DNA of 47,709 nucleotides from Candidatus Omnitrophota bacterium (GTDB lineage Bacteria > Hinthialibacterota > Hinthialibacteria > Hinthialibacterales > Hinthialibacteraceae). Position numbers and translations under genes: made by a program. Below are positions 16,370 to 26,494 of this stretch, in pieces. The stretch lies in NCBI GenBank assembly GCA_016934335.1, contig JAFGTC010000291.1, forward strand, positions 1 through 47,709, in the 5' to 3' direction. Positions within the stretch are counted from its first letter, which is position 1, and the number at the start of each line of letters is the position of its first letter. Under the pieces are notes generated by a model. It was not told the DNA's origin and made no database searches. It saw only the letters and a list, made by a program, of their open reading frames with translations.

Positions 16370-18478
16370 ATGGCGAAATTACCCGATCTGGTTATTGATA
16401 TTGGCCATCAAAAAATCAAAGTTCTTCAGATCCAAGTCGGGAAGAAGGGCGGCATTCGAGTCGTCAAAGCGGGAGAAGAGCCGCTTATTGCAGGCGAGGG
16501 AGGAGAAGAAGAAGAGTCTCTTTACCGGCGCATACAGGATACGATTCCCATTCTTTTGCAGCGCTTAGGCATTAAAGGCAAACGAGCCATCGTTTCGCTT
16601 CCCGGCCGATCTGCATTTACACGCCGTCTTCGCGTTCCAATGGTTCGCGGGCGGCAAATGAAGCGGATCGTGCAATATGAGGCTCGCCAGCATGTTCCAT
16701 TCCCTCTCGACCAGGTCAATATGGATTATCAGGTGACGGAGGCGCCGGGGGATTTATCCGAGTTGGAAGTCAATCTTGTCGCCGTCCGGCGCGAGATATC
16801 CGACGCCTACACCAAAAGCTTAAAAAAATGCGGCATTCGCTCCGATATTATCGAAGTCTCGCCGCTCTCGATTTACAACGCCTATGCGGCGACTCCTCAT
16901 CGCAATGAAGAGGATGTAACCGCCGTGGTCTCCATCGGCGCCAGCAGTACGGACATCGTTATTGAACAAAACGGCGTCATGCAGTTTATGCGCAGCGCGC
17001 CGGTCGCGGGGAACGCTCTCACGAAACTGCTCGCGAAAAATCTCGACATTTCTCTGGAAGAAGCGGAAGCGATGAAGAAAAAGCCTTCCTCTGAATTCGC
17101 CGATTCAGAAGGCGGCGCCTCCGCCGAAAAGGTTTCTTCCGTCTTGGAAAAGGGATTCGAGCAGGTCGTCACGGAAGTTCGCCGCTCCTTCGATTTTTAT
17201 GTATCGCAGCCCGACGCTTTGCCGGTGACGCGGGTTTTCCTGTGCGGCGGCACTTCTCGCATGGAAGGCGTGACGGAATTTCTCGAAGACCGTTTGGGCG
17301 TGCCGGTTCTTTTCCTGGATGGAACAGAGATCGAAGGCTTGGAATTCGCTCCGGAATACGCGGATATCATCAAATACGAGGCGCAGATGGTCGGCATGGC
17401 TTCGCGAGCCGCCGGAAAAGGCGCGTGTCTGCTCAGCTTTGCGCCCCAGCAGATCAAAGACCAGCTTGAGTTCGAGCGCCGCGTTCCCATGTTTGGAATC
17501 ATGGCTCTGTTGATAGCGGCGATGATAGGCGGCTCCGTCTTTTTCCTCGATAAAATGCTGGCTACGACCGCCAATGCAGTCGAGCGCGTCAAGGAAATCG
17601 TCGAACCCAGCCAACAATTTTCTCCCCAACTTGCGGCCGTTCGCAATGAGCAGAATCTTTTTAATGAACGTTATTCCCGCATCGAGCAAGTCGCCGATAA
17701 GCGGGGGACCTTGTCGCGGGTTTATTTGGAAGTGCAGAACCTGGTTCCTCAGGATATCTGGCTGGACAGCATCGAAGTCACCAGCCGGCAAATGACCATC
17801 AAAGGAAAATCCCTGAACGATGAGCGCGTGTCGACCTACATTCAGCACTTGATCATGTCGCCCTTCTTCGACAATGAAATCGTCGTTTTATCGGATTTGA
17901 GCCCTTCCAGCGACATTACGGGCTCAGGACCGGTTCAGATGGATTTTACTATCTCCATTCGCCCCGGCGCCGACGGATTCAACAATCCGACGGATGAAGA
18001 GATTCATTTTGTCGAAGAGTTGCGAAAACTGACCAAAGAGGGAGAGGTTCTACTCATCAAATTCGAACACATGAATCCCCAAGATCCTACATCGGACGCG
18101 ACGCTGGTGATTGGCGTCTATGAGCAGGACGAATCGGAAAAGATCCAGTTGATCCGCAAGGTCTTTTCATGCCTGGTCAAATCGAAGGATGAAGCGGTTA
18201 AAACCTTGGACCTTCGTTTTCATGACCGAGAAAGCAATTTGACCGAACATCTCACTGTGACCCGTGAATTGGTAGCGGCGTTTTGGGATAAAAGAAAAAC
18301 CCAAGAGGATTTGGTGCAAGGATTTACGCAGATCACTCCTTCTCCAAGCCCCACGCCTTCGCCGACTCCGACTCCCGAAAAAGAAGGAGACGAAGGTGCG
18401 TCTACAGGGATGGGAGCGTACGGCATGTACGGCGGCATGTATGGCGGCATGATGGGAATGCCCGGCGCAGGAGGGTGA
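16370..18478 (+). CDS. pilM: PilM-PilN fusion protein of a type IV pilus-like or secretion system
   Basis: The 702-residue protein starts MAKLPDLVIDIGHQKIKVLQ, the first ATPase motif of actin-fold PilM proteins. GASSTDIVI and FLCGGTSRMEG are the second phosphate and adenosine motifs (PilM part about 1-355). A transmembrane helix follows at about 376-395 (FGIMALLIAAMIGGSVFFLD), and a PilN-like periplasmic part with VYLEVQNLVPQDIWLDSIEV follows. The tail has a Pro/Thr/Ser linker and a Gly/Met/Tyr-rich end (MYGGMYGGMMG). PilM and PilN are separate proteins in Pseudomonas but always contact each other; here they are one chain. GGCGGAG precedes the ATG. It heads an operon with the membrane-repeat protein and secretin downstream. 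Confidence 0.85.
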   Translation: MAKLPDLVIDIGHQKIKVLQIQVGKKGGIRVVKAGEEPLIAGEGGEEEESLYRRIQDTIPILLQRLGIKGKRAIVSLPGRSAFTRRLRVPMVRGRQMKRIVQYEARQHVPFPLDQVNMDYQVTEAPGDLSELEVNLVAVRREISDAYTKSLKKCGIRSDIIEVSPLSIYNAYAATPHRNEEDVTAVVSIGASSTDIVIEQNGVMQFMRSAPVAGNALTKLLAKNLDISLEEAEAMKKKPSSEFADSEGGASAEKVSSVLEKGFEQVVTEVRRSFDFYVSQPDALPVTRVFLCGGTSRMEGVTEFLEDRLGVPVLFLDGTEIEGLEFAPEYADIIKYEAQMVGMASRAAGKGACLLSFAPQQIKDQLEFERRVPMFGIMALLIAAMIGGSVFFLDKMLATTANAVERVKEIVEPSQQFSPQLAAVRNEQNLFNERYSRIEQVADKRGTLSRVYLEVQNLVPQDIWLDSIEVTSRQMTIKGKSLNDERVSTYIQHLIMSPFFDNEIVVLSDLSPSSDITGSGPVQMDFTISIRPGADGFNNPTDEEIHFVEELRKLTKEGEVLLIKFEHMNPQDPTSDATLVIGVYEQDESEKIQLIRKVFSCLVKSKDEAVKTLDLRFHDRESNLTEHLTVTRELVAAFWDKRKTQEDLVQGFTQITPSPSPTPSPTPTPEKEGDEGASTGMGAYGMYGGMYGGMMGMPGAGG

Positions 18479-18555
18479 TTCAGCGCTGTCTATGTGGTCA
18501 TACGCACGAAACTGATGAAAGTAGCAAATCCCAAAAGGTATAGGGGAGTATAATC

Positions 18556-20127
18556 TTGGCTCTCAAAGTAAAATTAGATAAAGATTCCGTTCTCGAGTTT
18601 TTGGAACTGCGCAAAGACGTCCTTTTTATATCTGTTTTGGCTGTTTTGATTTTAATCGGCGGCTGGTTCCTCTATCAGAAAAGCGCTCTCTCGGTGGGAG
18701 AGATCATTGACGAGGTCATTCAAAATCCCTCCGCCGGAGCGGGCGGCGCGGGGAAAACGGAGGTCGTCGTTCCGAGCGAAGTGGTTAACTCTCTTTTGGA
18801 GAAGCGGGATCGCGCGATGTACTCCCTGCGGCGCAATCCGTTCGGTTCACCCGAAGAACAGCTGCGCATCCGCAGCGAAGTGCAGCGCACGTACAATCGG
18901 GGCGTCGAACTTTTCAACGCCGGCGAGTATAAGGCGGCCATCGATGAATTCGAAAAAGTGATCGCTATGGATGTTACGGAAACGCGCATCCAATACGCCA
19001 TCCAGCCCTCCGAATACATGCGCCGCGCCAACCGTGAATACCTGAAAGCCAATTTCCAGAGCATGCTGACAAGCGCTCAAAATGATATTCAAGAAGGCGA
19101 TCGGTTTGTCAACGCCAATCAACTGCAGGAAGCGGAAAAGGTTTATTCGCGCGCCAACAAAACCTTGAGCGACGCGATCACCGCGGATCCGGACGGATCC
19201 GCCATTGGGAAGGAAAATCTCCAATCCGTTCAAACTCTGCAGCAGAACGTTTTCAATAAGTGGCAGACCATTCAATCTAACATGCTGAAAAGCGAGCTGC
19301 AGAAGGGGATCGAAGAAGCGCGCCGCCTCTTGGCCCAGCAGGATTTGATCGCCTTGGTCAAAAATTATGTTCAGTTGAACCAAATTCAGGAGCAATTGAA
19401 CCTGGTCGATCCGAATTTCACAATGATCTCTCAAAATCAGCGCCAGCCCCTGATCACTTTGAATAGCCAAATTCAAGATCGGCTCAAGACCGGCTATTCA
19501 GAATTGATTGCTCAAGCGGAGGCGCAATTCACCCAGGCGATTGCGGATAAGGACAATGCCAAGGCTAAAGAGTCCATCCAACTGCTTCGGTTGGCTCTAA
19601 CCATCAATCCTCAGGATAATAAGAACTTGCAGCAGAAAATTGCGGCTTTGGCGGTTCAGCGAGCCAACCTTCTCCTTGAATTAGTGGATGCATTCATCGC
19701 TCAACAGGAGCAAATCCTGCAGAGCAATAATTTGGATCAGTTCGATGCGGAAGGGAAGATTCGATTCTTGGATGAGTTGATTGCGCTGCGCAACCTGGGC
19801 GGGAGCGCTCTTCCCTCGGATATCCGCAGTAAAATCGTTGATCGCGAAACGAAATTGAAACGCGATATTCGAAAGCCGCCCGAACTGACGGAAGCCTATG
19901 ACATCCTGGAAGTGAAAAAATCGTCTGTAGGCGAATCGTGGACGATTTCCGTTCGCGATAAAAACGCCCGTACGGGATCGCGCACTCGTAGTTTGACCCT
20001 CCGGCCCGGTCGGCGAGACGCCTCGACGAAAATCACCCTTACGGAAGTTGACACCGCGGGGGGCTTTGTTATACTCTCAAAGCCTGGATATTCACCAACG
20101 AAGGTCAATTTAAATCAAGGCAATTAG
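18556..20127 (+). CDS. Membrane-anchored helical-repeat (TPR-like) protein of the pilus/secretion locus
   Basis: The start is TTG at 18556, supported by AGGGGAG 7 bases upstream; no ATG lies near. The 523-residue product has one transmembrane helix (DVLFISVLAVLILIGGWFLY, about 21-40) and a long, probably periplasmic, helical region. That region has TPR-like repeats (GVELFNAGEYKAAIDEFEKV, about 116-135) and Gln-rich helices. A beta-rich PEGA-like end follows (FVILSKPGYSPTKVNL). Position between PilM-PilN and the secretin suggests the PilO/PilP slot, linking inner-membrane ring and secretin, but no PilO signature is visible. The following 297 bases to the secretin show no gene. Confidence 0.65.
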   Translation: MALKVKLDKDSVLEFLELRKDVLFISVLAVLILIGGWFLYQKSALSVGEIIDEVIQNPSAGAGGAGKTEVVVPSEVVNSLLEKRDRAMYSLRRNPFGSPEEQLRIRSEVQRTYNRGVELFNAGEYKAAIDEFEKVIAMDVTETRIQYAIQPSEYMRRANREYLKANFQSMLTSAQNDIQEGDRFVNANQLQEAEKVYSRANKTLSDAITADPDGSAIGKENLQSVQTLQQNVFNKWQTIQSNMLKSELQKGIEEARRLLAQQDLIALVKNYVQLNQIQEQLNLVDPNFTMISQNQRQPLITLNSQIQDRLKTGYSELIAQAEAQFTQAIADKDNAKAKESIQLLRLALTINPQDNKNLQQKIAALAVQRANLLLELVDAFIAQQEQILQSNNLDQFDAEGKIRFLDELIALRNLGGSALPSDIRSKIVDRETKLKRDIRKPPELTEAYDILEVKKSSVGESWTISVRDKNARTGSRTRSLTLRPGRRDASTKITLTEVDTAGGFVILSKPGYSPTKVNLNQGN

Positions 20128-20424
20128 GGATATTATTGTATCGAATACGAATGGATTTCTTTATTTATTGATCATTGCATTTGTCCGCATCGGATTGATG
20201 TTACATGTTATTATTGGTAACTGAGCAGTGGTGGGCGGTTTCATGAATGGAACAGAGTCCTATCTGTTTTTGTTAATAAATTGGAAGACTCCGTACGTCC
20301 GGATTTTCCGGGTCGGAGAGTGTATCGAGTAAAGATCGGTGTGAGGTGATAGTGCGCCTCTTTCGCCTATTATTCGGTTCCATCAGATCGGCATTCTTCG
20401 CTGAGAGAGTAAGGAGAGGCTTAG

Positions 20425-23400
20425 ATGGTTTCTGTTTTTCGTTGTAGGATTCATTTTTCTGTCCGGGAATTTGCGAAAGTCATTTTCCCAGCGGTTCTCA
20501 TGGGTGGATTGCTTTTTGGTCTTTGTCTGACGGCGTCCGCCGGTTCGACTCAAATCGGACTGTTGCCTGGGATCGCTGCCGCGGCTAAAAGCAACGCCCC
20601 CCAATCGGTGAAGGCGCAAGCGGATGCTTTGTATCGCATGGCTCGGAACGAACTGCGCGCCGGCGATCAGGAAAAAGCTATCGCACTTTTGCAGCAGGTT
20701 CTTTCATTGAATCCTCAGCATAAAAAAGCGCGAGAAGAACTTGAGAAGTTGAACAATGCGGGCGTCTCTCTAGAACCACAGCCTTCATTGATTACATCGG
20801 ATAATTTATCCGCTCAAGAAATGATGAATGTGGCCGACGCCATGATCAAAGACGGCGATTATGCCGGTGCGGAGTCTCTTCTTCTCAAAGCGCAGAAAAA
20901 GGCGAAAACCGATGCGGAAAAGAAACGCGTCGAGGCCTATCTCAGCGCCATCAGCAAAGAGCGCGAAAAAGCCGCTAAAGTTCAACAGGAAGTGGTTGAA
21001 TATAACAATTCTCAGTTAGACAGCCTGATTCAAAAAGGCGTTATCTATCTGGAAAACGATCAATATGACAAAGCCGAAGTGGAACTGCAGCGCGCTAAAA
21101 TGATCGCTCCGGATGATAAGCGCGTCGATCAACTTCTCAGCCAGGTCTATGCCAAGCGAGGGCAGGTCCAAAAGGGCGAAGCCGTTCAGCAGCAGGCCGC
21201 GCTGGCTCAACAAACGAAAGAACAGGCGTCGGCGGCGGATTCGTTGTTCCGCGAAGGCGTGGTGCTTTACAAAGAAGGCCGCATCATCGAAGCGGTCGAT
21301 AAGTGGAATCAAGCCCTTCAGGCCTATCCCGACCACGCGATGGCTCAGACCTACCTGGCTAATACCGAAGGGGAATACCAGAAGGCGTTGAAAGAGAAGA
21401 ATGCGGCGGCTGAATTGGCGGCCGAAGAAGCGGCTTTCGAACAAAAACTCGATCAGCCGATCATGCAGTATTCCACGGAAGGGGAAAGCCTGGACATTAA
21501 AAACGTATTGAGCACGCTCAGTAAAATCAGCGGCTTGAACGTCGTCATGGGCGAAAACCTGGCGGGCAATGTCGCGTTTGAAGTGAAAAACACGACTGTG
21601 CGCGAAGTTTTGAATCTTCTTCAGAAGCAGTACGGCTTTGTATGGAGCCGCGAAAAAGGAACTGTTTTTGTCGAACAGGGATTTAAAACGAAAATCTTCA
21701 GCCTCACAGAGGGACAGTACAAAACCATCGAAATGATTCTGTCCGATCCCTCCGTTCTCGAAGATTCCAGTAAGAATTTGCGCACCATTCTTTATGGCCC
21801 CGGCGATGAATTCAATGTTCCCGGAAAGCAGCTTTACTTGAATCGAACCAGCCAATCCCTATTGGTGACCGATACCGAGACCAACATTCGGCGCGTCGAA
21901 GCTTTTCTGAAGGACATGCCGGAATTGATCCAGGAAAAACGTCCCGTCGAAACGCGCACATATCGTCTCGATAAAGACATCGCCAAAGAAATCTATGAAA
22001 TCGTGAAACTGGTTCTTTACAAAGGACAGGGCGGATACGATTTGACCAATCCCAATCGGGCGTTGTATCTGGAGCCGAACTCCAGCGTCTTGATCGTCAT
22101 CGATTATCCCGAAAACATTGAAGAAGTGGAAAAGATTCTCTCTCAGAATCAGATCACTCAGCAATTGGAAGAGGGCACGCTGGAAGCCAAGCAATTCTCG
22201 ATCACCGATATGGACGACGTGGAAAGCACACCCGAAGCGTTGCTGCGCCGTGAAGAGTTCGTCACGGCGATCTCGGACATCCTCGTTCAAATGCTCTATG
22301 GGCGCGAAGGACGCGATGCGGCTAAATTGCAGGGGCGCATGATCGTTCCCAATCCGGACCGAGGCACGATTGACGTCGTCGATACGCGTGAAAATATTCG
22401 AAGAGTTGAAAACTACCTTAACAGCGTGAAAGGCGAAAGCACGCAGGATTTGATCATCGAGACGTACCCCATCCAGCATGTCGATGTCTTCACCATCGCC
22501 GACGCGCTTGCATACATGTTCTTTGATTCGCAGCAATCAACCCGATCCATGTTCCTTGAGCAGGACAGTTTTCAATCGCTCGGAACTTCGGAAGAAGGCG
22601 ACTCGGCGCTCGACGCCGGCGGTCTTTACCAGGAAGGCTCCCGCGACCGCTTCAATCTCGCCGGCGGCGGCGGCAGCACGGATCTTCTTCAGTTCTTGGC
22701 GGTGCGCTTCTATCCCGATGTCAATACCAACAGCATCGTGGTGCTTACGCCGGATGAAGAAACTTTGCAGATGGTGTCCCGCATCATAACCACCTTCGAT
22801 AAACCGCAGCGCATGATCGAACTGGAGACGCGCTCCGTACGCGTATCTCTCAACGATTTGCGCTCCATCAACTTTGATTACACCTTGACCGATCCATTCC
22901 TGGATAAAATCAGCACCAATCCGGAAAATATGATGATGGATGTCAGTATGTCCACGGAATCGAGTTCCGGATTGAATCTGGGAGTGCACACATTTGGAAC
23001 TTCCCGCCTGGATTTCGTCATGAATTTGCTGGAATCGCAGGATAGTTTCCAGGTTCTGAATGCGCCGAAAGTTCTCACTCTAGCTAACCCCGTGGATCCG
23101 CCGCTCGTTTTCGTAGGCCAGCAGATTCCTTATGCGGACAGCGCCGACTTTGATGATCAGGGCGACGACGACCCCACGAACAACCGTTTAGTCATCAATT
23201 ACGAACGAACCTTTACCGGTACGATGCTGGCCGCAATTCCCTTCATTCTTAATGACGATCATATCTACCTCGAATTGAATCCGCAGGTCATCGAACCAGG
23301 CGAACGTCTACCCATCGAAATCAGCGGTGAAACCCCTCCGGGCGCAGAAGTTCCCAACGTCGGCCCCTTGCTGCTCAATCAGCAGTACATCCGAACGACT

Positions 23401-23595
23401 GTTCGAATGAAAAACGGCTCCACCATGGTGATGGGCGGTTTGATTACGGAGCGGGAAAACGAATCCAAAGATATGGTTCCGTTTTTATCGAAAATACCTT
23501 TCTTGGGGAATTTGTTTACCGATCGTAATGTAGAGAAAGAGAAAATTTCTACTCTCTACTTTATTACGGCCCGCATAATCGAACCCAGCTTATAA
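20425..23595 (+). CDS. Secretin with N-terminal TPR domain (PilQ/GspD superfamily)
   Basis: This 1056-residue protein begins with a signal sequence (hydrophobic segment about 20-38, AKVIFPAVLMGGLLFGLCLT). TPR repeats span about 60-310 (MARNELRAGDQEKAIALLQQ and others). STN/secretin N-domains come next (GESLDIKNVLSTLSKISGLN, about 353-372). The C-terminal secretin domain ends with MVMGGLITERENESKDMVPF and PFLSKIPFLGNLF, the conserved gate/lip region. Secretins form the outer-membrane channel of type IV pili and type II secretion; an N-terminal TPR fusion is also known in the Akkermansia Amuc_1098 pilus locus. AAGGAG lies 8 bases before the ATG. It is the last gene of the unit and is followed by a strong terminator. 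No PilB/PilC/PilT is in the window. Confidence 0.92.
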   Translation: MVSVFRCRIHFSVREFAKVIFPAVLMGGLLFGLCLTASAGSTQIGLLPGIAAAAKSNAPQSVKAQADALYRMARNELRAGDQEKAIALLQQVLSLNPQHKKAREELEKLNNAGVSLEPQPSLITSDNLSAQEMMNVADAMIKDGDYAGAESLLLKAQKKAKTDAEKKRVEAYLSAISKEREKAAKVQQEVVEYNNSQLDSLIQKGVIYLENDQYDKAEVELQRAKMIAPDDKRVDQLLSQVYAKRGQVQKGEAVQQQAALAQQTKEQASAADSLFREGVVLYKEGRIIEAVDKWNQALQAYPDHAMAQTYLANTEGEYQKALKEKNAAAELAAEEAAFEQKLDQPIMQYSTEGESLDIKNVLSTLSKISGLNVVMGENLAGNVAFEVKNTTVREVLNLLQKQYGFVWSREKGTVFVEQGFKTKIFSLTEGQYKTIEMILSDPSVLEDSSKNLRTILYGPGDEFNVPGKQLYLNRTSQSLLVTDTETNIRRVEAFLKDMPELIQEKRPVETRTYRLDKDIAKEIYEIVKLVLYKGQGGYDLTNPNRALYLEPNSSVLIVIDYPENIEEVEKILSQNQITQQLEEGTLEAKQFSITDMDDVESTPEALLRREEFVTAISDILVQMLYGREGRDAAKLQGRMIVPNPDRGTIDVVDTRENIRRVENYLNSVKGESTQDLIIETYPIQHVDVFTIADALAYMFFDSQQSTRSMFLEQDSFQSLGTSEEGDSALDAGGLYQEGSRDRFNLAGGGGSTDLLQFLAVRFYPDVNTNSIVVLTPDEETLQMVSRIITTFDKPQRMIELETRSVRVSLNDLRSINFDYTLTDPFLDKISTNPENMMMDVSMSTESSSGLNLGVHTFGTSRLDFVMNLLESQDSFQVLNAPKVLTLANPVDPPLVFVGQQIPYADSADFDDQGDDDPTNNRLVINYERTFTGTMLAAIPFILNDDHIYLELNPQVIEPGERLPIEISGETPPGAEVPNVGPLLLNQQYIRTTVRMKNGSTMVMGGLITERENESKDMVPFLSKIPFLGNLFTDRNVEKEKISTLYFITARIIEPSL

Positions 23596-23621
23596 GTATT
23601 TAAGCGAATTTTGAAAAATCA

Positions 23622-23656
23622 GAGAGCCCCGGTTTGTTTTTCAAACCGGGGCTCTC
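23622..23656 (+). terminator. Strong hairpin terminator after the secretin gene
   Basis: GAGAGCCCCGGTTTG (23622-23636) and CAAACCGGGGCTCTC (23642-23656) form a perfect 15-bp stem with a T5 loop, 27 bases after the secretin stop. The downstream T tract is short (ACTTTAT). Confidence 0.85.
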
Positions 23657-23775
23657 ACTTTATAGATGACTGCCTGTTTTTTTGTCTTTTTATCGCATAG
23701 GAAAATAAAAAATCATGCGATATATGCATGTAATAATTTTAGTATAGAAAATCTATAGTTTTTCTCGTGTAAGGG

Positions 23776-23803
23776 TTTACAAAAGATCCAATTAATGAAT
23801 AAT
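23776..23803 (+). promoter_or_regulatory. Candidate promoter of an intergenic small RNA
   Basis: TTTACA (23776-23781), a 16-base spacer and AATAAT (23798-23803) each match the sigma70 boxes at five of six positions. They lie where initiation would occur a few bases before the paired hairpins at 23813-23888. Confidence 0.4.
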
Positions 23804-23808
23804 AGAAA

Positions 23809-23888
23809 ATGAAGGGGATATGTTCGGCATCCCCTATTCCACATTCTTTACTTGACCGTAGTCTCTCCCTGTGACTGCGGTCTTTTTT
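23809..23888 (+). ncRNA. Candidate small RNA of about 80 nt ending in an orphan terminator
   Basis: No coding gene lies between the secretin terminator and this site, yet there is a second strong intrinsic terminator. GACCGTAGTC (23854-23863) pairs with GACTGCGGTC (23873-23882) through ten pairs with one G-T wobble, followed by T6 (23883-23888). Upstream, AGGGGAT (23813-23819) pairs with ATCCCCT (23829-23835). With the promoter-like boxes at 23776-23803 this gives a two-hairpin transcript of about 80 nt. It does not match any RNA family I know. A back-up terminator for the secretin operon is the alternative. Confidence 0.4.
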
Positions 23889-24003
23889 CTTTGAGGGAAT
23901 GGAAATTCTCGATTCTTTGCAAACATCCAATTCCGGAAGAAAAAAATCCCCCATAAAGGGGTGAAAATCAAGCCGTAGAGAACAAACGCTTCGATGCCAA
24001 AGC

Positions 24004-24031
24004 CATAGTATGTTTAACATAGTATGTTTAA
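24004..24031. repeat. Perfect 14-bp tandem duplication at the 3' end of the GH95 gene
   Basis: CATAGTATGTTTAA occurs twice in direct succession (24004-24017, 24018-24031). The second copy supplies the stop codon of the GH95 gene on the minus strand. Confidence 0.7.
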
Positions 24032-26343
24032 CGGATCGCATCAAGACGATTATCCAATTCAATCGCCTCGTCTGGTTTGAATCTTATTTCCTTCACCTTG
24101 TCGCCATAGCGAATAGCGGCTTTGTTTCCAGAGATAGAACGAATTTTAGCCTTCGTCAACTTTCCATCATCCCAAGCCAGATCGATTTCGAATCCGCCTC
24201 TCGCGCGAAGCCCGGTTATACGGCCGGCCGGTAAAGCGTCCGGCAGGGCGGGGAGCAGATCAATCTCGTCGGCGTGGCTCTGTAATAACATTTCGGTTAT
24301 GCCGGAAGCGCCGCCGAAATTACCGTCGATTTGAAAAGGCGGGTGCGTGTCGAACATATTGGGCAAGGTGCTGTTCGACAGCAGCTCGCTCAGCATTTTA
24401 TACGAGTGATTGCCGTCATGCAGGCGAGCCCAGAAATTCACTTTCCACGCTTTGCTCCAACCGGTTCCTCCGTCGCCGCGGTGGCTCAAAGTAACCTTGC
24501 AGGCCTCCGCCAAATCGGGCGTTTGTCGCGGCGTTATTTCGTCGCCGGGATGCAGGCCCCAGAGGTGCGAGACGTGTCGATGGGTATTTTTGGGATTGTC
24601 TATGTCTTTCAGCCATTCCTGCAGTTGGCCGTATTGACCGATCTGGCTAGGCGCAATGCGCTTTTTCAAATCCGTCCATAGGCGGCGCAAGTCGTCGTCG
24701 ACGCCCAAAATTCGACTGGCCTCGATGCAGTTCTGGAAAAGATTGCGAATAATCTGGTGATCCATGGTCGGGCCGGCGACCAGGCCTCCATTTTCCGGCG
24801 AGTTGGAGGGGGTGCTGATAAGCCTGCCGGTTTCGGGATCTTCGACCAGAAAATCGGTGAAGAACAACGCCGCTCCCCGCATGGCCGGATAGGCGCGTTT
24901 TTCCAAAAACTCGCGCTCTTGCGTATAAGCGTAGTGCATCCATAAATGCTGGCAAAGCCAGGCGCCGCCGGTCATCCAAATGCCATGATTGGTCGCGTTA
25001 ATGGGGGCCGCTCCGCGCCATATATCCGTATTATGGTGGAGCACCCATCCCCGGCATCCATAATGTTCTTTCGCCACTTTTCCGCCGGTAATGACCAGAT
25101 CCTCAATCATGTCGAACAGGGGTTCGTGGCACTCGGAGAGGCCGCACATTTCCGCGGGCCAGTAATTCATTTCCGTATTGATGTTGCATGTCCATTTGCT
25201 GTCCCAGGGCGGCTGCAGTTCTTGATTCCATATGCCTTGCAGGTTAGCCGGCTGACTTCCCGGCCGCGAACTGGAGATCAATAAATAACGGCCGTATTGA
25301 AAATAAAGAGAAATCAATTGGGGATCGTTATTTTCGGAAAATTGTTTGATACGCTCATTCGTCGGCAGCCGGGCCGCACCGGTTTCGCCTAAATCAATGG
25401 AGACTCTTTTGAATAACTCTTGATAGTCTGCTATATGTGTTTTTCGTAATTCGGAATAATCTTTACCGGCAACGGCTTTTATGACGCTTTCGCATTTTGC
25501 CGCCGGATCGCCTCCGATATCGCGAAAATTCTGATAACTGGTTGCAGCGCATAAGATTAGAGTGACGGAATCGGCCTTTTGAATCGAGATTCCTTCCTCG
25601 GACGCGGCCGCTTCTCCGCCGTCGGTTATGACGCACAGCCGCGCTTCGAAGCGTAAAACGCTGGGCATCCATTTCTTGGTCCGCTGGTTGAAATAAGAAT
25701 CCAACTGGCCAAAGATTCGCAATGTTTTGTATCGACCTTGATCCAACGGTTGAATCTCAACTTGAGGGTGGGGGGATTGAAGCGCCGCTTTCATGTTGAT
25801 TTGACCGGGCTTATCGGCGCTGATGCGCATGACGATACTATGATCGGGATAACTGGAGAAGATTTCCCGCTTGAACGTTGCATCGCCGACTCGATAATGA
25901 ACCGCCGCGACGGCGTTCTCCAGATTTAGTTCCCTCCGGTAGTCGGAATAGACTTGATGATCGGGAAACTCCAAAATCAGGTCGCCGAACGGCTGATAGG
26001 CCTCTTGGCGCAGAGGGATGCTCATCATGCTCCCGGCCGCCTGCTCCGCTTCTTTCTGCTTCCCTTCGAATAGGAGCCTGCGCACGATGGGGAGCGTCTC
26101 CTGGGCTTCGGGATTGATATAATCGCGGGGGACGCCCGTCCATAATGTATCTTCATTAAACTGAATCCGTTCACTCTCTACTCCGCCGAAGATCATCGCA
26201 CCCAAGCTACCGTTGCCGACAGGCAGGGCTTCAACCCACTCTTTGGCGGGTTGATCGTACCAGAGACGCCATGGGGCGTCGCTCGCATAGATCGTCGAGA
26301 AAGGCGCAATAACAATGGCGCACACGAATATGAATCGTTTCAT
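24028..26343 (-). CDS. Glycoside hydrolase family 95, alpha-L-fucosidase-like, secreted
   Basis: The 771-residue protein has a signal peptide ([20 protein letters not shown]). The GH95 N-terminal beta domain follows ([32 protein letters not shown]). Central barrel motifs include [34 protein letters not shown] and [13 protein letters not shown]. Near the C-terminus are [13 protein letters not shown] and [20 protein letters not shown]. All are typical of the GH95 (alpha/alpha)6 enzymes that cleave alpha-1,2-L-fucosides or, in some members, L-galactosides. Length is close to the family norm. It acts in the periplasm or outside. It is the last of a run of minus-strand genes with a Gfo/Idh/MocA oxidoreductase upstream (151-base gap), suggesting a sugar-use cluster. 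Confidence 0.92.
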   Translation of the reverse strand: MKRFIFVCAIVIAPFSTIYASDAPWRLWYDQPAKEWVEALPVGNGSLGAMIFGGVESERIQFNEDTLWTGVPRDYINPEAQETLPIVRRLLFEGKQKEAEQAAGSMMSIPLRQEAYQPFGDLILEFPDHQVYSDYRRELNLENAVAAVHYRVGDATFKREIFSSYPDHSIVMRISADKPGQINMKAALQSPHPQVEIQPLDQGRYKTLRIFGQLDSYFNQRTKKWMPSVLRFEARLCVITDGGEAAASEEGISIQKADSVTLILCAATSYQNFRDIGGDPAAKCESVIKAVAGKDYSELRKTHIADYQELFKRVSIDLGETGAARLPTNERIKQFSENNDPQLISLYFQYGRYLLISSSRPGSQPANLQGIWNQELQPPWDSKWTCNINTEMNYWPAEMCGLSECHEPLFDMIEDLVITGGKVAKEHYGCRGWVLHHNTDIWRGAAPINATNHGIWMTGGAWLCQHLWMHYAYTQEREFLEKRAYPAMRGAALFFTDFLVEDPETGRLISTPSNSPENGGLVAGPTMDHQIIRNLFQNCIEASRILGVDDDLRRLWTDLKKRIAPSQIGQYGQLQEWLKDIDNPKNTHRHVSHLWGLHPGDEITPRQTPDLAEACKVTLSHRGDGGTGWSKAWKVNFWARLHDGNHSYKMLSELLSNSTLPNMFDTHPPFQIDGNFGGASGITEMLLQSHADEIDLLPALPDALPAGRITGLRARGGFEIDLAWDDGKLTKAKIRSISGNKAAIRYGDKVKEIRFKPDEAIELDNRLDAIR

Positions 26344-26494
26344 TCTTTCTTCCTTTCATTCAACATTCTATAAATCTGAGTAGGCATCATCGGTTGCGTC
26401 GTTTTAGTATTGGTCTATCGCTCCTATTACAAAAATAATAATGATAAATTTCCGAAAGATGAAAAATTGAAATAGTATTAACGAAAACAAGGTC

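Noticed and set aside
20252-20335. 29-codon frame and imperfect hairpin in the gap before the secretin gene
   Set aside because: No ribosome binding site, no T tract after the hairpin, and no recognisable peptide.
23943-23962. Short C4/G4 hairpin with a T tract on the minus strand as the GH95 terminator
   Set aside because: The stem is only four base pairs; too weak to report as a terminator.
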